The notes below the pieces were generated by a model, which saw nothing but the letters and a program-made list of their open reading frames with translations, was not told the DNA's origin and made no database searches. This document shows positions 13,729-21,528 of a stretch of DNA of 23,931 nucleotides, one piece after another; within the stretch, counting starts at the first letter, position 1; the number at the start of each line of letters is the position of its first letter. Both the position numbers and the translations under genes were made by a program. The stretch is from Pelobacter sp. UBA6093 (GTDB taxonomy: Bacteria; Desulfobacterota; Desulfuromonadia; Desulfuromonadales; Syntrophotaleaceae), in assembly GCA_002435955.1 (NCBI GenBank), contig DIWZ01000042.1:28228-52158 (forward strand), written 5' to 3'.

Positions 13729-16700
13729 ATGACCGAATCTTTCCGTTACCTGTCATCGCCGGTCCCCGAGGCCGAACCGTATTTCCCCCTCTCTTTTCAG
13801 ATGAGCGCGCATGCGCGGCTGCAATTGGCATTGCCATCTTCCCCGGCCGGGACCTCGCGGCTCTACAGGCTGCGCGAGGTGGCCGATCGGCTGAGTCAAC
13901 GTCAGTCCGAGCAGCCGTGCAGTGCCGGGCGCCTGGAACTGCTGGCGGTTTTCAGTGGCGTACTGCGCTATCTGGCGTACCGGCATCTGCTGGTGCGAGG
14001 CTGCAACGCAAGTTCGGACGGGGTAGAAATAGCCCATCAGGTCGTACCCTTGCCGGGGCTGCGGCGCAGCCAGGAAGAATTCGTCAGGTTATTTCCGGCG
14101 GACGTCCTTTTGCGGGGCATGGAACCCCGGGCGTTTCTTTACGGGCCGTCGGGCGCCAGGAGCCGCCAGCAGACTCTGCTTGAATTGCTGGTACTATCGG
14201 TGCAGACCGCCAATCCGGCAGCGCGGGTTTTCGGCTGGCTGTTTGATGACCGTGAGTTGTCGCAACAGGTTCCCTACCGCGCCACCCTGCAGGCCCTGGA
14301 CCGCTGTTTACGGCAAACGCCGGTTGACGGTACCATGGGCGAGCCTCTGCTGGAGTTGCTGATGGCTCCCATCAAGGCCTCGCCCTATGACCTGGAGGGG
14401 CAGCTGCAGTATGTGCGAGCGCATTGGCAGGGATTATTGCCGGCTGGCTTGCTGGAGGCCATCGACAGGGGACTGGCAGTGCGCGCGGAAGAGGTTCAGA
14501 TGCGCGGAGGCGGCCCCGGTCCGTTTCGCCTGCCGGATTATCCGGCGCCTTTGGCCGTGGAGGAGGAGCGGTTTTCATCGGATAGCGACTGGATGTCTGA
14601 TCTGGTGCTGCTGGCCAAGTCGGTACACGTCTGGTTCGATCAGCTGTCCCGTCAGTACGGCCGTCCCGTGACGCGCCTGCGAGAGATCCCCGATGAGGAA
14701 TTAAGCCTGCTGGCGCGTCGCGGCTTTACCGGCCTGTGGTTGATCGGTATCTGGGAGCGTTCCCCGGCTTCGAGGCAGATCAAGCGTTTGCGCGGTAATC
14801 CCGAGGCCGAAGCTTCGGCCTATGCCCTGTTCGATTACCGGGTTGCCGATGAACTCGGCGGGCAGGCGGATCTTGACGATCTGGACTGGCGATGCAGACA
14901 ACGCGGCATCCGCCTGGCCTGTGATGTGGTGCCGAACCATACCGGGATCGATTCGCGTTGGATGCATGAGCATCCTGACTGGTTTGTGCAGGCGACGCAT
15001 CCGCCTTACCCGAGCTACCGATTCAACGGCCCCGATCTATCGACCAGCAGTGCCGTAAGCCTTCATCTGGAGGACGGGTATTGGGACCACAGCGATGCGG
15101 CAGTGGTTTTCAAGCGTGTCGATCATCACACCGGTGAGGTGCGTTATATCTACCATGGTAACGACGGCACCCATCTGCCCTGGAACGATACGGCCCAGCT
15201 TGATTTTTTGCTGCCGCAAGTGCGCGAAGCCATGATCCGCACCATCATCGAGGTGGCGCGCACTTTCCGCGTGATCCGTTTCGATGCCGCCATGACCTTG
15301 GCGAAAAAACACTTCCAGCGTCTCTGGTTCCCCCTGCCCGGCGGCGGGGCGGGCGTGCCCTCCCGTACGGAATACAGCATGAGCGGCGAGGATTTCGAAC
15401 GACTTTTTCCGGTGGAATTCTGGCGGGAGGTGGTCGACCGGGTAGCCGCCGAGGTGCCCGACACCTTGCTGTTGGCCGAGGCTTTCTGGTTGATGGAGAG
15501 CTACTTCGTGCGCACCCTGGGCATGCATCGGGTGTATAACAGTGCCTTCATGCACATGATGAAGCAGGAAGATAACGCGAAATATCGCCTGTTGATCAAA
15601 AAGACCCTGGCCTTCAATCCGCAGATCCTCAAACGTTTCGTCAATTTCATGAACAACCCCGACGAAGCAACCGCCGTCGAGCAGTTCGGCAAGGGCGACA
15701 AATATTTCGGCGTGGCCGTGCTGTTGGCGACGCTGCCGGGACTGCCCATGTTCGGGCATGGCCAGGTGGAGGGTTTCCGGGAAAAATACGGCATGGAGTT
15801 TCGCCGCGCCTACCTGCAGGAGGAGGTGGACCAGGGATTTGTGGCCCATCACGAGAAGCTGATCTTCCCGTTGTTGCACAGGCGAGCGCTGTTCAGTGGT
15901 GCGGAACATTTTGCCCTGTACGATTTTATCACCGACGGTATGGTCAACGAAGATGTGCTGGCCTACAGCAATCGGCGCGGAGACCAGCGGGCGCTGGTGG
16001 TTTTTCAGAACCGCTCCATGCAGACTGGCGGCTGGGTAAGGATCGCCTGCCCGAGCGCCGATGACTCGGGCCAGGACACCTATCGTACTTTGGCCGGGGC
16101 TCTGGCGCTACAGGGCGGTGAAGGGATTTACTACCGGTTTCGCGAACATGGCAGTAACCTGCACTATCTGCGCTCGACGCAAGAACTGGCGGAGCAGGGG
16201 CTGTTCGTAACCCTGGGCCCGTACGAGGTGCAGGTGTTTCTCGATTTTGTCGAGGTAGCCGATACCGATGGCAGCTGGCAACGATTATGGCAACGTCTCG
16301 ACGGGCGCCCGGTGGCCGATCTCGATCGGGAATACCTTCGGTTGCGCCATGCCGAGCTGTTGCAGGCCATGGAGCAACTGCTTGCGACCGGTGTGGAATT
16401 CCCCCGGCTTTCCGCCGCAACGCAGGCTCTCGCTTTGCAACAGTATGCCGTATTTTTGCAGTGCCTGCAGCACGACCTTGGCCTGCCCGGCGACAGCGTT
16501 CCCCTGCTCAGCCGCCTGCAACGACAACTGCACCTGGCCGCCGCGCTTCCAAATGAAGCAATAGAGAATATCCAGAAGGTATTATGGCCCTACCTGGTGC
16601 TGCACCCCCTTGGCGCCCTGGCCGCACCGACGAATATGCCTGCCTGTGTAAACGACTGGCTGGAGAGCTATTTGCTCGCCGAGGTTGTGAGCGCTCAGTG

Positions 16701-17034
16701 GCCGGATACGACGGCCGCCGAAAATATGGCTCTGTTGCAGTTGCTGATTCGGTATCAGGGGGATGGCTATCCGAAGAAGGATGGCTGGTTGGCGGCATTG
16801 CTCGATAAACAGGATGTGCGGGCCTTTTTGCTGGTGCATCGGTATCAGGAGTGTGACTGGTTCAACCGCGAGCGCTTGCAGCGACTGATAAGCGGTCTGG
16901 TGGTGACCGCTGCCCTGAACGATCCGGATCCGGATACAAGCAAGGTCACAGGCTGTGGGGATGCGATCGCTTCGGTGCTTGCCAGTGCCGAGAAAGCTGG
17001 CTACCGGCTGGAAAAATTCCGTAGCCTCATTTAA
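13729..17034 (+). CDS. Large GH13 alpha-amylase family protein (1101 aa)
   Basis: Predicted retaining alpha-glucan hydrolase or transglycosylase. The four GH13 regions are present: DVVPNH (399-404), RFDAA with nucleophile D519, LLAEAFW with acid/base E584, and FMNNPDE with transition-state stabiliser D645 (the usual NHD is NPD here). The barrel spans about 290-760. It is preceded by a ~280-residue N-terminal region and followed by a ~340-residue helical C-terminal region, neither of which I can assign, making the protein about twice the usual amylase length. No signal peptide, so likely cytoplasmic. The ATG at 13729 has no good ribosome site (AGAAAGGG is 18 nt upstream), so the start is uncertain; M25 at 13801 is an alternative. 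It lies 55 bp before glgA. Confidence 0.88.
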   Translation: MTESFRYLSSPVPEAEPYFPLSFQMSAHARLQLALPSSPAGTSRLYRLREVADRLSQRQSEQPCSAGRLELLAVFSGVLRYLAYRHLLVRGCNASSDGVEIAHQVVPLPGLRRSQEEFVRLFPADVLLRGMEPRAFLYGPSGARSRQQTLLELLVLSVQTANPAARVFGWLFDDRELSQQVPYRATLQALDRCLRQTPVDGTMGEPLLELLMAPIKASPYDLEGQLQYVRAHWQGLLPAGLLEAIDRGLAVRAEEVQMRGGGPGPFRLPDYPAPLAVEEERFSSDSDWMSDLVLLAKSVHVWFDQLSRQYGRPVTRLREIPDEELSLLARRGFTGLWLIGIWERSPASRQIKRLRGNPEAEASAYALFDYRVADELGGQADLDDLDWRCRQRGIRLACDVVPNHTGIDSRWMHEHPDWFVQATHPPYPSYRFNGPDLSTSSAVSLHLEDGYWDHSDAAVVFKRVDHHTGEVRYIYHGNDGTHLPWNDTAQLDFLLPQVREAMIRTIIEVARTFRVIRFDAAMTLAKKHFQRLWFPLPGGGAGVPSRTEYSMSGEDFERLFPVEFWREVVDRVAAEVPDTLLLAEAFWLMESYFVRTLGMHRVYNSAFMHMMKQEDNAKYRLLIKKTLAFNPQILKRFVNFMNNPDEATAVEQFGKGDKYFGVAVLLATLPGLPMFGHGQVEGFREKYGMEFRRAYLQEEVDQGFVAHHEKLIFPLLHRRALFSGAEHFALYDFITDGMVNEDVLAYSNRRGDQRALVVFQNRSMQTGGWVRIACPSADDSGQDTYRTLAGALALQGGEGIYYRFREHGSNLHYLRSTQELAEQGLFVTLGPYEVQVFLDFVEVADTDGSWQRLWQRLDGRPVADLDREYLRLRHAELLQAMEQLLATGVEFPRLSAATQALALQQYAVFLQCLQHDLGLPGDSVPLLSRLQRQLHLAAALPNEAIENIQKVLWPYLVLHPLGALAAPTNMPACVNDWLESYLLAEVVSAQWPDTTAAENMALLQLLIRYQGDGYPKKDGWLAALLDKQDVRAFLLVHRYQECDWFNRERLQRLISGLVVTAALNDPDPDTSKVTGCGDAIASVLASAEKAGYRLEKFRSLI

Positions 17035-17089
17035 ACTGATTCCATTTTCGCCGGTTTTCGGGACACTCTGGAAATAAAGGAGTTTCGAT

Positions 17090-18544
17090 ATGAACATACT
17101 GTTGGCCGCTTCCGAAGTGGCGCCCTTTGCCAAGACCGGCGGGCTGGCCGATGTAGCAGGGGCTCTGCCCCGGGAACTTCATCGGCTGGGGCATGATGTG
17201 CGGATTTTCATGCCCTTGTATCGCTGTGTGCGGGAGCGGGATTTTGGACTCAGCCTGCTGATCGATCTACCACCTGTGGAGATGGGGGGTGCCAGCTACT
17301 CGGGACGTTTGTGGCAGGGACAATTGCAGGACGTGCCGGTTTATTTTCTGGAACAGGATGATTTTTTTGATCGGGATGGTCTGTACGGCACCTCACAGCA
17401 GGACTACGCCGACAACGCGCTGCGATTCGGATTTTTTGCCCGGGCCCTCCTGGCTGCTTTGCCGAAGGTCGGTTTTTGCCCGAAGGTGCTGCACCTCAAT
17501 GACTGGCAGACCGGCCTGGTACCGGCGCTATTACGCTCAACAAGAGATGCGAACCCGTTTTATGCCGATACGGCGACAGTGATGACCGTTCACAATCTCG
17601 GCTACCAGGGGTTGTTTCCCGCGCAGGTCGTCGCATCGCTGGCCCTCGACCCCGATTTATTCACTATGGATGGATTGGAATACTACGGGCAACTGTCGTT
17701 TTTGAAAAGCGGGGTGGTGTATGCCGATCTGATTACCACCGTTTCCGAGACCTATTGCGCCGAAATTCAGACGCCCCGGATGGGGCATGGTTTTGACGGC
17801 ATTCTGCGCGCTCGCGCCGACCGTCTGCTCGGGGTGCTCAACGGAATCGATGAGCAGCTCTGGGACCCCCAACACGATCCAGCCCTGATTTACCCCTACA
17901 GTGCTGCGGATCTATCCGGCAAATCTGCGAATAAGCAGCAGCTGCAAAAAGAGTTAGGTTTGACGGTCGACCCGGATGTGCCGATGCTGGCCATGGTCAC
18001 CCGTCTGGCCAGCCAGAAAGGCCTCGACCTGGTGGAGCTGGCTTGGGATGCGTTGCTCAAGCGAGGAGTGCAGCTGGTGATTTTGGGTTCGGGTGATAAG
18101 AAAATCATGGATCGGATTGAGCACCTGGGGAGTTTGAATCCCGATCAGGTGGCGGTGCGCCTCGCCTTCGACGACCGTTTGGCCCGGTTGATTTACGCCG
18201 GCAGCGATATGTTCCTGATGCCCAGCCATTATGAGCCATGCGGGCTGGGGCAACTCATTGCGCTGCGGTATGGCAGTGTACCGGTGGTGCGCAAGACCGG
18301 CGGACTGGCCGATACGGTATTCGATCCGCAGGACAAGGCGGAGCAGGCCAACGGATTCACCTTCAGCCAGGTTTCGGTTCCGGCGATGCTTTCGGCCATC
18401 GATCGGGCCCTGGTCATGTATCGCGTTCCGGAGAAATGGTTGCAACTGGTGAAGGCGGGGATGCAGGGTGATTTTTCCTGGCGGCAATCGGCTTTGCGTT
18501 ACGTCGATTTCTATCAGAAAGCTGTGGAGGTGCATCATGAGTGA
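17090..18544 (+). CDS. glgA: Glycogen synthase GlgA (GT5)
   Basis: Transfers glucose from ADP-glucose (or UDP-glucose) to the non-reducing end of alpha-1,4-glucan in the cytoplasm. At 484 aa it has normal length. The sugar-nucleotide-binding K15-T-G-G-L motif near the N-terminus, HNLGYQG, the LASQKGLDL start of the second Rossmann domain, and SHYEPCGLGQ plus the second RKTGGL motif are all intact. The ATG at 17090 has AAAGGAG 7 nt upstream. It is the core biosynthetic enzyme of the cluster. No glgC (ADP-glucose pyrophosphorylase) or glgB is in the window, so the glucosyl donor is made elsewhere or by the fused nucleotidyltransferase upstream. The 3' end overlaps the next small gene by 8 bp. 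Confidence 0.97.
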   Translation: MNILLAASEVAPFAKTGGLADVAGALPRELHRLGHDVRIFMPLYRCVRERDFGLSLLIDLPPVEMGGASYSGRLWQGQLQDVPVYFLEQDDFFDRDGLYGTSQQDYADNALRFGFFARALLAALPKVGFCPKVLHLNDWQTGLVPALLRSTRDANPFYADTATVMTVHNLGYQGLFPAQVVASLALDPDLFTMDGLEYYGQLSFLKSGVVYADLITTVSETYCAEIQTPRMGHGFDGILRARADRLLGVLNGIDEQLWDPQHDPALIYPYSAADLSGKSANKQQLQKELGLTVDPDVPMLAMVTRLASQKGLDLVELAWDALLKRGVQLVILGSGDKKIMDRIEHLGSLNPDQVAVRLAFDDRLARLIYAGSDMFLMPSHYEPCGLGQLIALRYGSVPVVRKTGGLADTVFDPQDKAEQANGFTFSQVSVPAMLSAIDRALVMYRVPEKWLQLVKAGMQGDFSWRQSALRYVDFYQKAVEVHHE

Positions 18545-18746
18545 CAGCCAGGAGCTTGGTGGCCCGGACGCCGCACGTGATCTGGAACCGGCTGCCGATA
18601 TTTTCCCCGAGTTCGAAGAGTTGCGCCGGCAAGTCGCCCAACGCATCAAAGACAACCAGCGTTTTCTGGCCCGGATGTTCGACGAGGATTTTGCCGAGGA
18701 CACAGAAGTCGGCGTGATCGAAGAAGAGCCTTTCGAGGAATTGTAG
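18537..18746 (+). CDS. Small acidic protein coupled to glgA, unknown function
   Basis: 69 aa, strongly acidic, with a central amphipathic helix (about 25-50, EELRRQVAQRIKDNQRFLARMF) and a Glu/Asp-rich tail ending EEEPFEEL. No family is recognised. The start is set by GGAGG (18526-18530) 6 nt before ATG 18537, inside the glgA end, giving an 8-bp overlap and likely coupled translation. An in-frame upstream ATG at 18468 lies deeper in glgA and is less likely. As last gene of the cluster it could be a GlgA partner or adaptor, which is inference only. Confidence 0.75.
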   Translation: MSDSQELGGPDAARDLEPAADIFPEFEELRRQVAQRIKDNQRFLARMFDEDFAEDTEVGVIEEEPFEEL

Positions 18747-18772
18747 CGGCGTCTTTTTAACTGGGTCCGGGT

Positions 18773-19063
18773 TTATTCCTGCCTGAGCTTGTCCAGATAG
18801 TCTTCCCATTCGATCGGCAGCAGATGCTGCTTCCGGCTGTTGCATTCCTTGCAAGCCGCCACGCAGTTGCCCTTGGTGCTGCGACCGCCCCGCACCAGGG
18901 GCACGATATGATCGAGAGTCAATTCGCGCGGTTCTACCCGGACACCACAATAATGACAGATGCCGCTGGCGATACGATTTTTCCACCACTGACTGCGGCG
19001 CAGGTCGCGGGCCTTCTGCCGTTCCTGGCGTATGTGTTCTTCCGATGCTTCCAACCAGTCCAT
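18773..19063 (-). CDS. HNH endonuclease family protein
   Basis: Compact HNH/McrA-type nuclease, 96 aa. The zinc-binding cysteines are C36-x2-C39 (CHYC) and C71-x2-C74 (CKEC). The catalytic beta-beta-alpha core has LDHIVPL (D51, H52) and N66. The N-terminal 30 residues are a charged helix. The open frame extends upstream to 19138, but that part comes from a repeat, so ATG 19063 is preferred even though its ribosome site is weak. It follows pgeF on the same strand and converges on the glgA unit. There is no intron, intein, phage or methylase partner nearby. Stand-alone copies like this are common in Geobacter-type genomes, and their role is unclear. Confidence 0.85.
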   Translation of the reverse strand: MDWLEASEEHIRQERQKARDLRRSQWWKNRIASGICHYCGVRVEPRELTLDHIVPLVRGGRSTKGNCVAACKECNSRKQHLLPIEWEDYLDKLRQE

Positions 19064-19089
19064 GTTTTTTCTCTTGAAACCTTGTAAGG

Positions 19090-19144
19090 CGGTGATTGGT
19101 GACCAGTGATTAGTGTTTTTCCAGTCACCAGTTGCCAATCACCG
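19090..19144. repeat. Heptamer-type inverted repeat
   Basis: CGGTGATTGG (19090-19099) and CCAATCACCG (19135-19144) are perfect inverted arms. Within the left arm the sequence steps in 7-bp units (GGTGATT, GGTGACC, AGTGATT, AGTGTTT), and the right arm does so in reverse. An inner GGTGAC/GTCACC pair (19098-19103, 19124-19129) is also possible. It lies between pgeF and the HNH gene. Confidence 0.7.
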
Positions 19145-19158
19145 AATTTAATCCCCTG

Positions 19159-19956
19159 TCAGCCTTCCAAAATCATGAACCCGAGCTGGCGGCCGGTTAG
19201 CCCCTTGTCGCGGCGGTGGGAAAAAAACATCTCGCGGTGACAGCAGGTGCACTCCTCCACCACGCCGATTTGCGAGGGCGGGATACCGACGTCTTCCAGT
19301 TGCAGCAGGCAGCTGCGCTGCAGATCCAGCTGCCATTTACCCAGAGAGGTTTCCTGGGCGATCTGCGGCCAGCGGCCGCTGCCCTGGCGGAAAGCGTCCC
19401 GCACAGTGCGATCGACCTCGTATTGGTGCGCGCCGATGCCTGCGCCAACTGCGGCTTGCAGGTTTTCCGGCTGGCAACCGAAGGTTGTGGCCATGGCCTC
19501 GACGGTTTTTCCAAGCAGGCAACTGGCCGCACCGCGCCAACCGACGTGAATCGCCGCACCAATCTTGCGGATCGGATCATGCAGCAGCACCGGAAAGCAG
19601 TCCGCCACCAGCACACCGAACATGAAACCGGGCTGGTTGGTGATGATGGCGTCGGCCGCCACCGTCAGGAAATGGGACAGATCGTGGTTCGGCTGGTCGA
19701 CGATCAGGATGTCGGAGCCATGCACCTGCTTGACGGTCAACAGTTGATGCGGATGCAGATCGAAAGCCCGGGTCAGGTTCGAGCGATTGCCTTCCACGTT
19801 GTGTCGCACGTCTTCGGTATTGTAGCCCAGGTTGAGGGAATTGTAGGGGGGACGGCTGACCCCACCGTTGCGGGTGGTAAATCCGGCCAGAACCGAGTCT
19901 CCGGTTACCCAGTCGGGTTGCATATAGCTGATCTTGCCTTTACGTATCAGTTTCAT
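19159..19956 (-). CDS. pgeF: Peptidoglycan editing factor PgeF (laccase-domain, YfiH/LACC1 family)
   Basis: Cytoplasmic zinc enzyme of the DUF152/YfiH family. Members have been described as purine nucleoside phosphorylase/deaminases and, in E. coli, as removing wrongly incorporated amino acids from UDP-MurNAc. The 265-aa protein has the zinc triad: H79 in QVHGSD, C119 in VADCFPVLL and H136 in HVGWRG. The start is ATG 19956 with AGGAGA 11 nt upstream. A longer frame reaching 20067 is rejected because its first 37 codons read through the CACGAAG repeat. It lies downstream of rluD, a conserved pairing also seen in E. coli, but the two are separated by a 227-bp repeat-containing gap. Confidence 0.93.
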   Translation of the reverse strand: MKLIRKGKISYMQPDWVTGDSVLAGFTTRNGGVSRPPYNSLNLGYNTEDVRHNVEGNRSNLTRAFDLHPHQLLTVKQVHGSDILIVDQPNHDLSHFLTVAADAIITNQPGFMFGVLVADCFPVLLHDPIRKIGAAIHVGWRGAASCLLGKTVEAMATTFGCQPENLQAAVGAGIGAHQYEVDRTVRDAFRQGSGRWPQIAQETSLGKWQLDLQRSCLLQLEDVGIPPSQIGVVEECTCCHREMFFSHRRDKGLTGRQLGFMILEG

Positions 19957-20022
19957 AAACGGTTGGGTCTCCTGTTTAACGCTCCGCCAGCGGCGGTAGC
20001 GGATAATCTCTATAAGTTTTAT

Positions 20023-20140
20023 CACCACGAAGGACACGAAGCGCACGAAGAAAGACTTTAAAAACAAATCATCTTATGTTTGGTTAAAACCTGAAATTCG
20101 GGTTTTTGTTTTTACTTCGTGTCCTTCGTGATCTTCGTGG
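20023..20140. repeat. Inverted CACGAAG-type repeat (MITE-like)
   Basis: The left arm 20023-20050 consists of 9-bp steps (CACGAAGGA, CACGAAGCG, CACGAAG). The right arm 20115-20140 carries the same motif inverted (CTTCGTGTCCTTCGTG then ATCTTCGTGG). About 64 bp of AT-rich sequence with a small hairpin lies between. The element fills most of the gap between rluD and pgeF. Repeats of this style are common in several bacterial groups (from memory). Confidence 0.85.
20086..20107 (+). terminator. Weak terminator-like hairpin inside the repeat
   Basis: AAAACCTG (20086-20093) pairs with CGGGTTTT (20099-20106), including one T.G pair, around a 5-nt loop; TTGTTTTTAC runs on from the stem on the plus strand. 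On the minus strand, where rluD is transcribed, the T-run is the GGTTTT inside the stem. It might partly uncouple rluD from pgeF. Confidence 0.3.
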
Positions 20141-20183
20141 CGAGAGGGTTTGATCTTCCCTGTATAGCAATCCAGATAGGCCG

Positions 20184-21164
20184 TCAGGCGAAAGGCGGCT
20201 GCCCGTATTTTTCAGTCAGATAATCGATAACAGCCCGCATATCCTGTGGCAGCGGGCTGCTGAATTCAAGGTATTCCTGGGTTTCCGGGTGAATAAAGCC
20301 CAACAGACGGGCATGCAGGGCCTGCCGGTCGAGCTCTTTTACCAGTTTGAGCAATTGCGGATCGCTAACGGTTTTCAAGCGTCCGCTGCCGCCGTAGGCG
20401 GGATCGCCTACCAGAGGATGCTGCTGCTCGGAAAAATGCACCCGGATCTGGTGCGTGCGGCCGGTCTCAAGGGTGAGTTCGACCAGTGTCAACCGGTCGG
20501 CATCAAAGCGACGCAGGACTCGCCAGTGGGTGACAGCATGTCGTCCCGTGCGGCAGGTCGTGCTCATCTTTTTGCGATGGGTCGGATGTCGCCCGATAGG
20601 CTGATCGATCAAGCCTCTGTCACCAACCAGCAGGCCGTGTATCAGGGCAACGTAGCGCCGGGTGATGGAGTGGGCCTTGAATTGCGCTGCCAGGCTCTGA
20701 TGGGCGCTGTCGCTTTTGGTGGCCAACATAACCCCCGATGTGTCCTTGTCGAGCCGGTGCACGATTCCGGGGCGCAACTCGCCGCCGATGCCGGAGAGGT
20801 CATGGCAGTGATGCAGCAAGGCGTTGACGAGGGTCCCCTGATAGTGGCCGGGAGCGGGATGGACCACCATGCCGGGCGGTTTGTCGATGACGATCAGGTG
20901 GCGGTCTTCGAATAGAACAACCAGCGGAATGTCTTCGGAAATGGCTTCGATGGGGCTCGGAGCCGGTATGTTCACGGTCAGGGTTTCGCCGCCCTTGAGT
21001 TTGCCTCCGGCCTTGGCGGGGGAGCCGTCGAGCAATACCTGACCTTCGTCGATGAGCTTTTTCAGTTGGGAGCGGCTCAGTTCCGGCAGTTGTTCAGCAA
21101 GAAACCGGTCCAGCCGGTCCGGTGTCCGTCCCCGGTCAAAGCATAGGGTAAGTTGCTGCGCCAT
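20184..21164 (-). CDS. rluD: 23S rRNA pseudouridine synthase RluD
   Basis: Converts specific uridines in helix 69 of 23S rRNA to pseudouridine. The 326-aa protein has the RluA-family layout: an N-terminal S4 RNA-binding domain (about 14-75) and then the catalytic domain with IDKPPGMVVHP, the signature HRLDKDTSG holding catalytic D139, RRYVALIHG, and GRTHQIRVH near the C-terminus. D139 coincides with the E. coli RluD position, favouring RluD over RluA or RluC. The ATG at 21164 directly follows the TAA of the upstream 89-aa gene with no gap and has no ribosome site of its own, so translation is probably coupled. pgeF lies downstream. Confidence 0.94.
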   Translation of the reverse strand: MAQQLTLCFDRGRTPDRLDRFLAEQLPELSRSQLKKLIDEGQVLLDGSPAKAGGKLKGGETLTVNIPAPSPIEAISEDIPLVVLFEDRHLIVIDKPPGMVVHPAPGHYQGTLVNALLHHCHDLSGIGGELRPGIVHRLDKDTSGVMLATKSDSAHQSLAAQFKAHSITRRYVALIHGLLVGDRGLIDQPIGRHPTHRKKMSTTCRTGRHAVTHWRVLRRFDADRLTLVELTLETGRTHQIRVHFSEQQHPLVGDPAYGGSGRLKTVSDPQLLKLVKELDRQALHARLLGFIHPETQEYLEFSSPLPQDMRAVIDYLTEKYGQPPFA

Positions 21165-21434
21165 TTACCAGATCGAGCTTTTGATCCGCCCGGCCTGCTT
21201 GACCATGACGTCGACCACAGCCCTGTCGAACAGGTGGTCGCGATTGGGGATTTCTTCGGAAATCCGCGCCAGGAAATGTTCACGCCCTTCCTGCAGCTCA
21301 TCGCTGAGCAGGTCAAAAAGGGAGTCCTTCTCTATGCCTTCCTGAACCTTGTGCTGATTGTACAAAGCGATATCCGAAACGATGGCGCGCGCCAGCCGGA
21401 AGGCGAGTTTTGGATTGTCAACGATCCTTGCCAT
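21165..21434 (-). CDS. Conserved-looking 89-aa protein, unknown function
   Basis: I do not recognise a family. The protein appears mostly helical and soluble, with mixed charge (e.g. SDIALYNQHKVQEGIEKDS and the DLLSDELQEGREHFLARI helix), and no membrane segment or cysteines. The ATG at 21434 has GGGAGGA 5 nt upstream. Its TAA abuts the rluD start, and the protease gene ends 94 bp before it, so all three may be co-transcribed. Good ribosome site and tight packing make it a real gene. Confidence 0.8.
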   Translation of the reverse strand: MARIVDNPKLAFRLARAIVSDIALYNQHKVQEGIEKDSLFDLLSDELQEGREHFLARISEEIPNRDHLFDRAVVDVMVKQAGRIKSSIW

Positions 21435-21528
21435 GGGTTCCTCCCACTAACTTGAAGAGTGGCATGGGCGGCTTGTTCCGCCAACCGCGCCCGCGAAAGA
21501 GATGGCGCGCATGCAATGTATTGGGTGG

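Noticed and set aside
19957..20067. N-terminal extension of PgeF starting MFLKSFF
   Set aside because: It is translated from the CACGAAG repeat; the family N-terminus and a ribosome site support the start at 19956.
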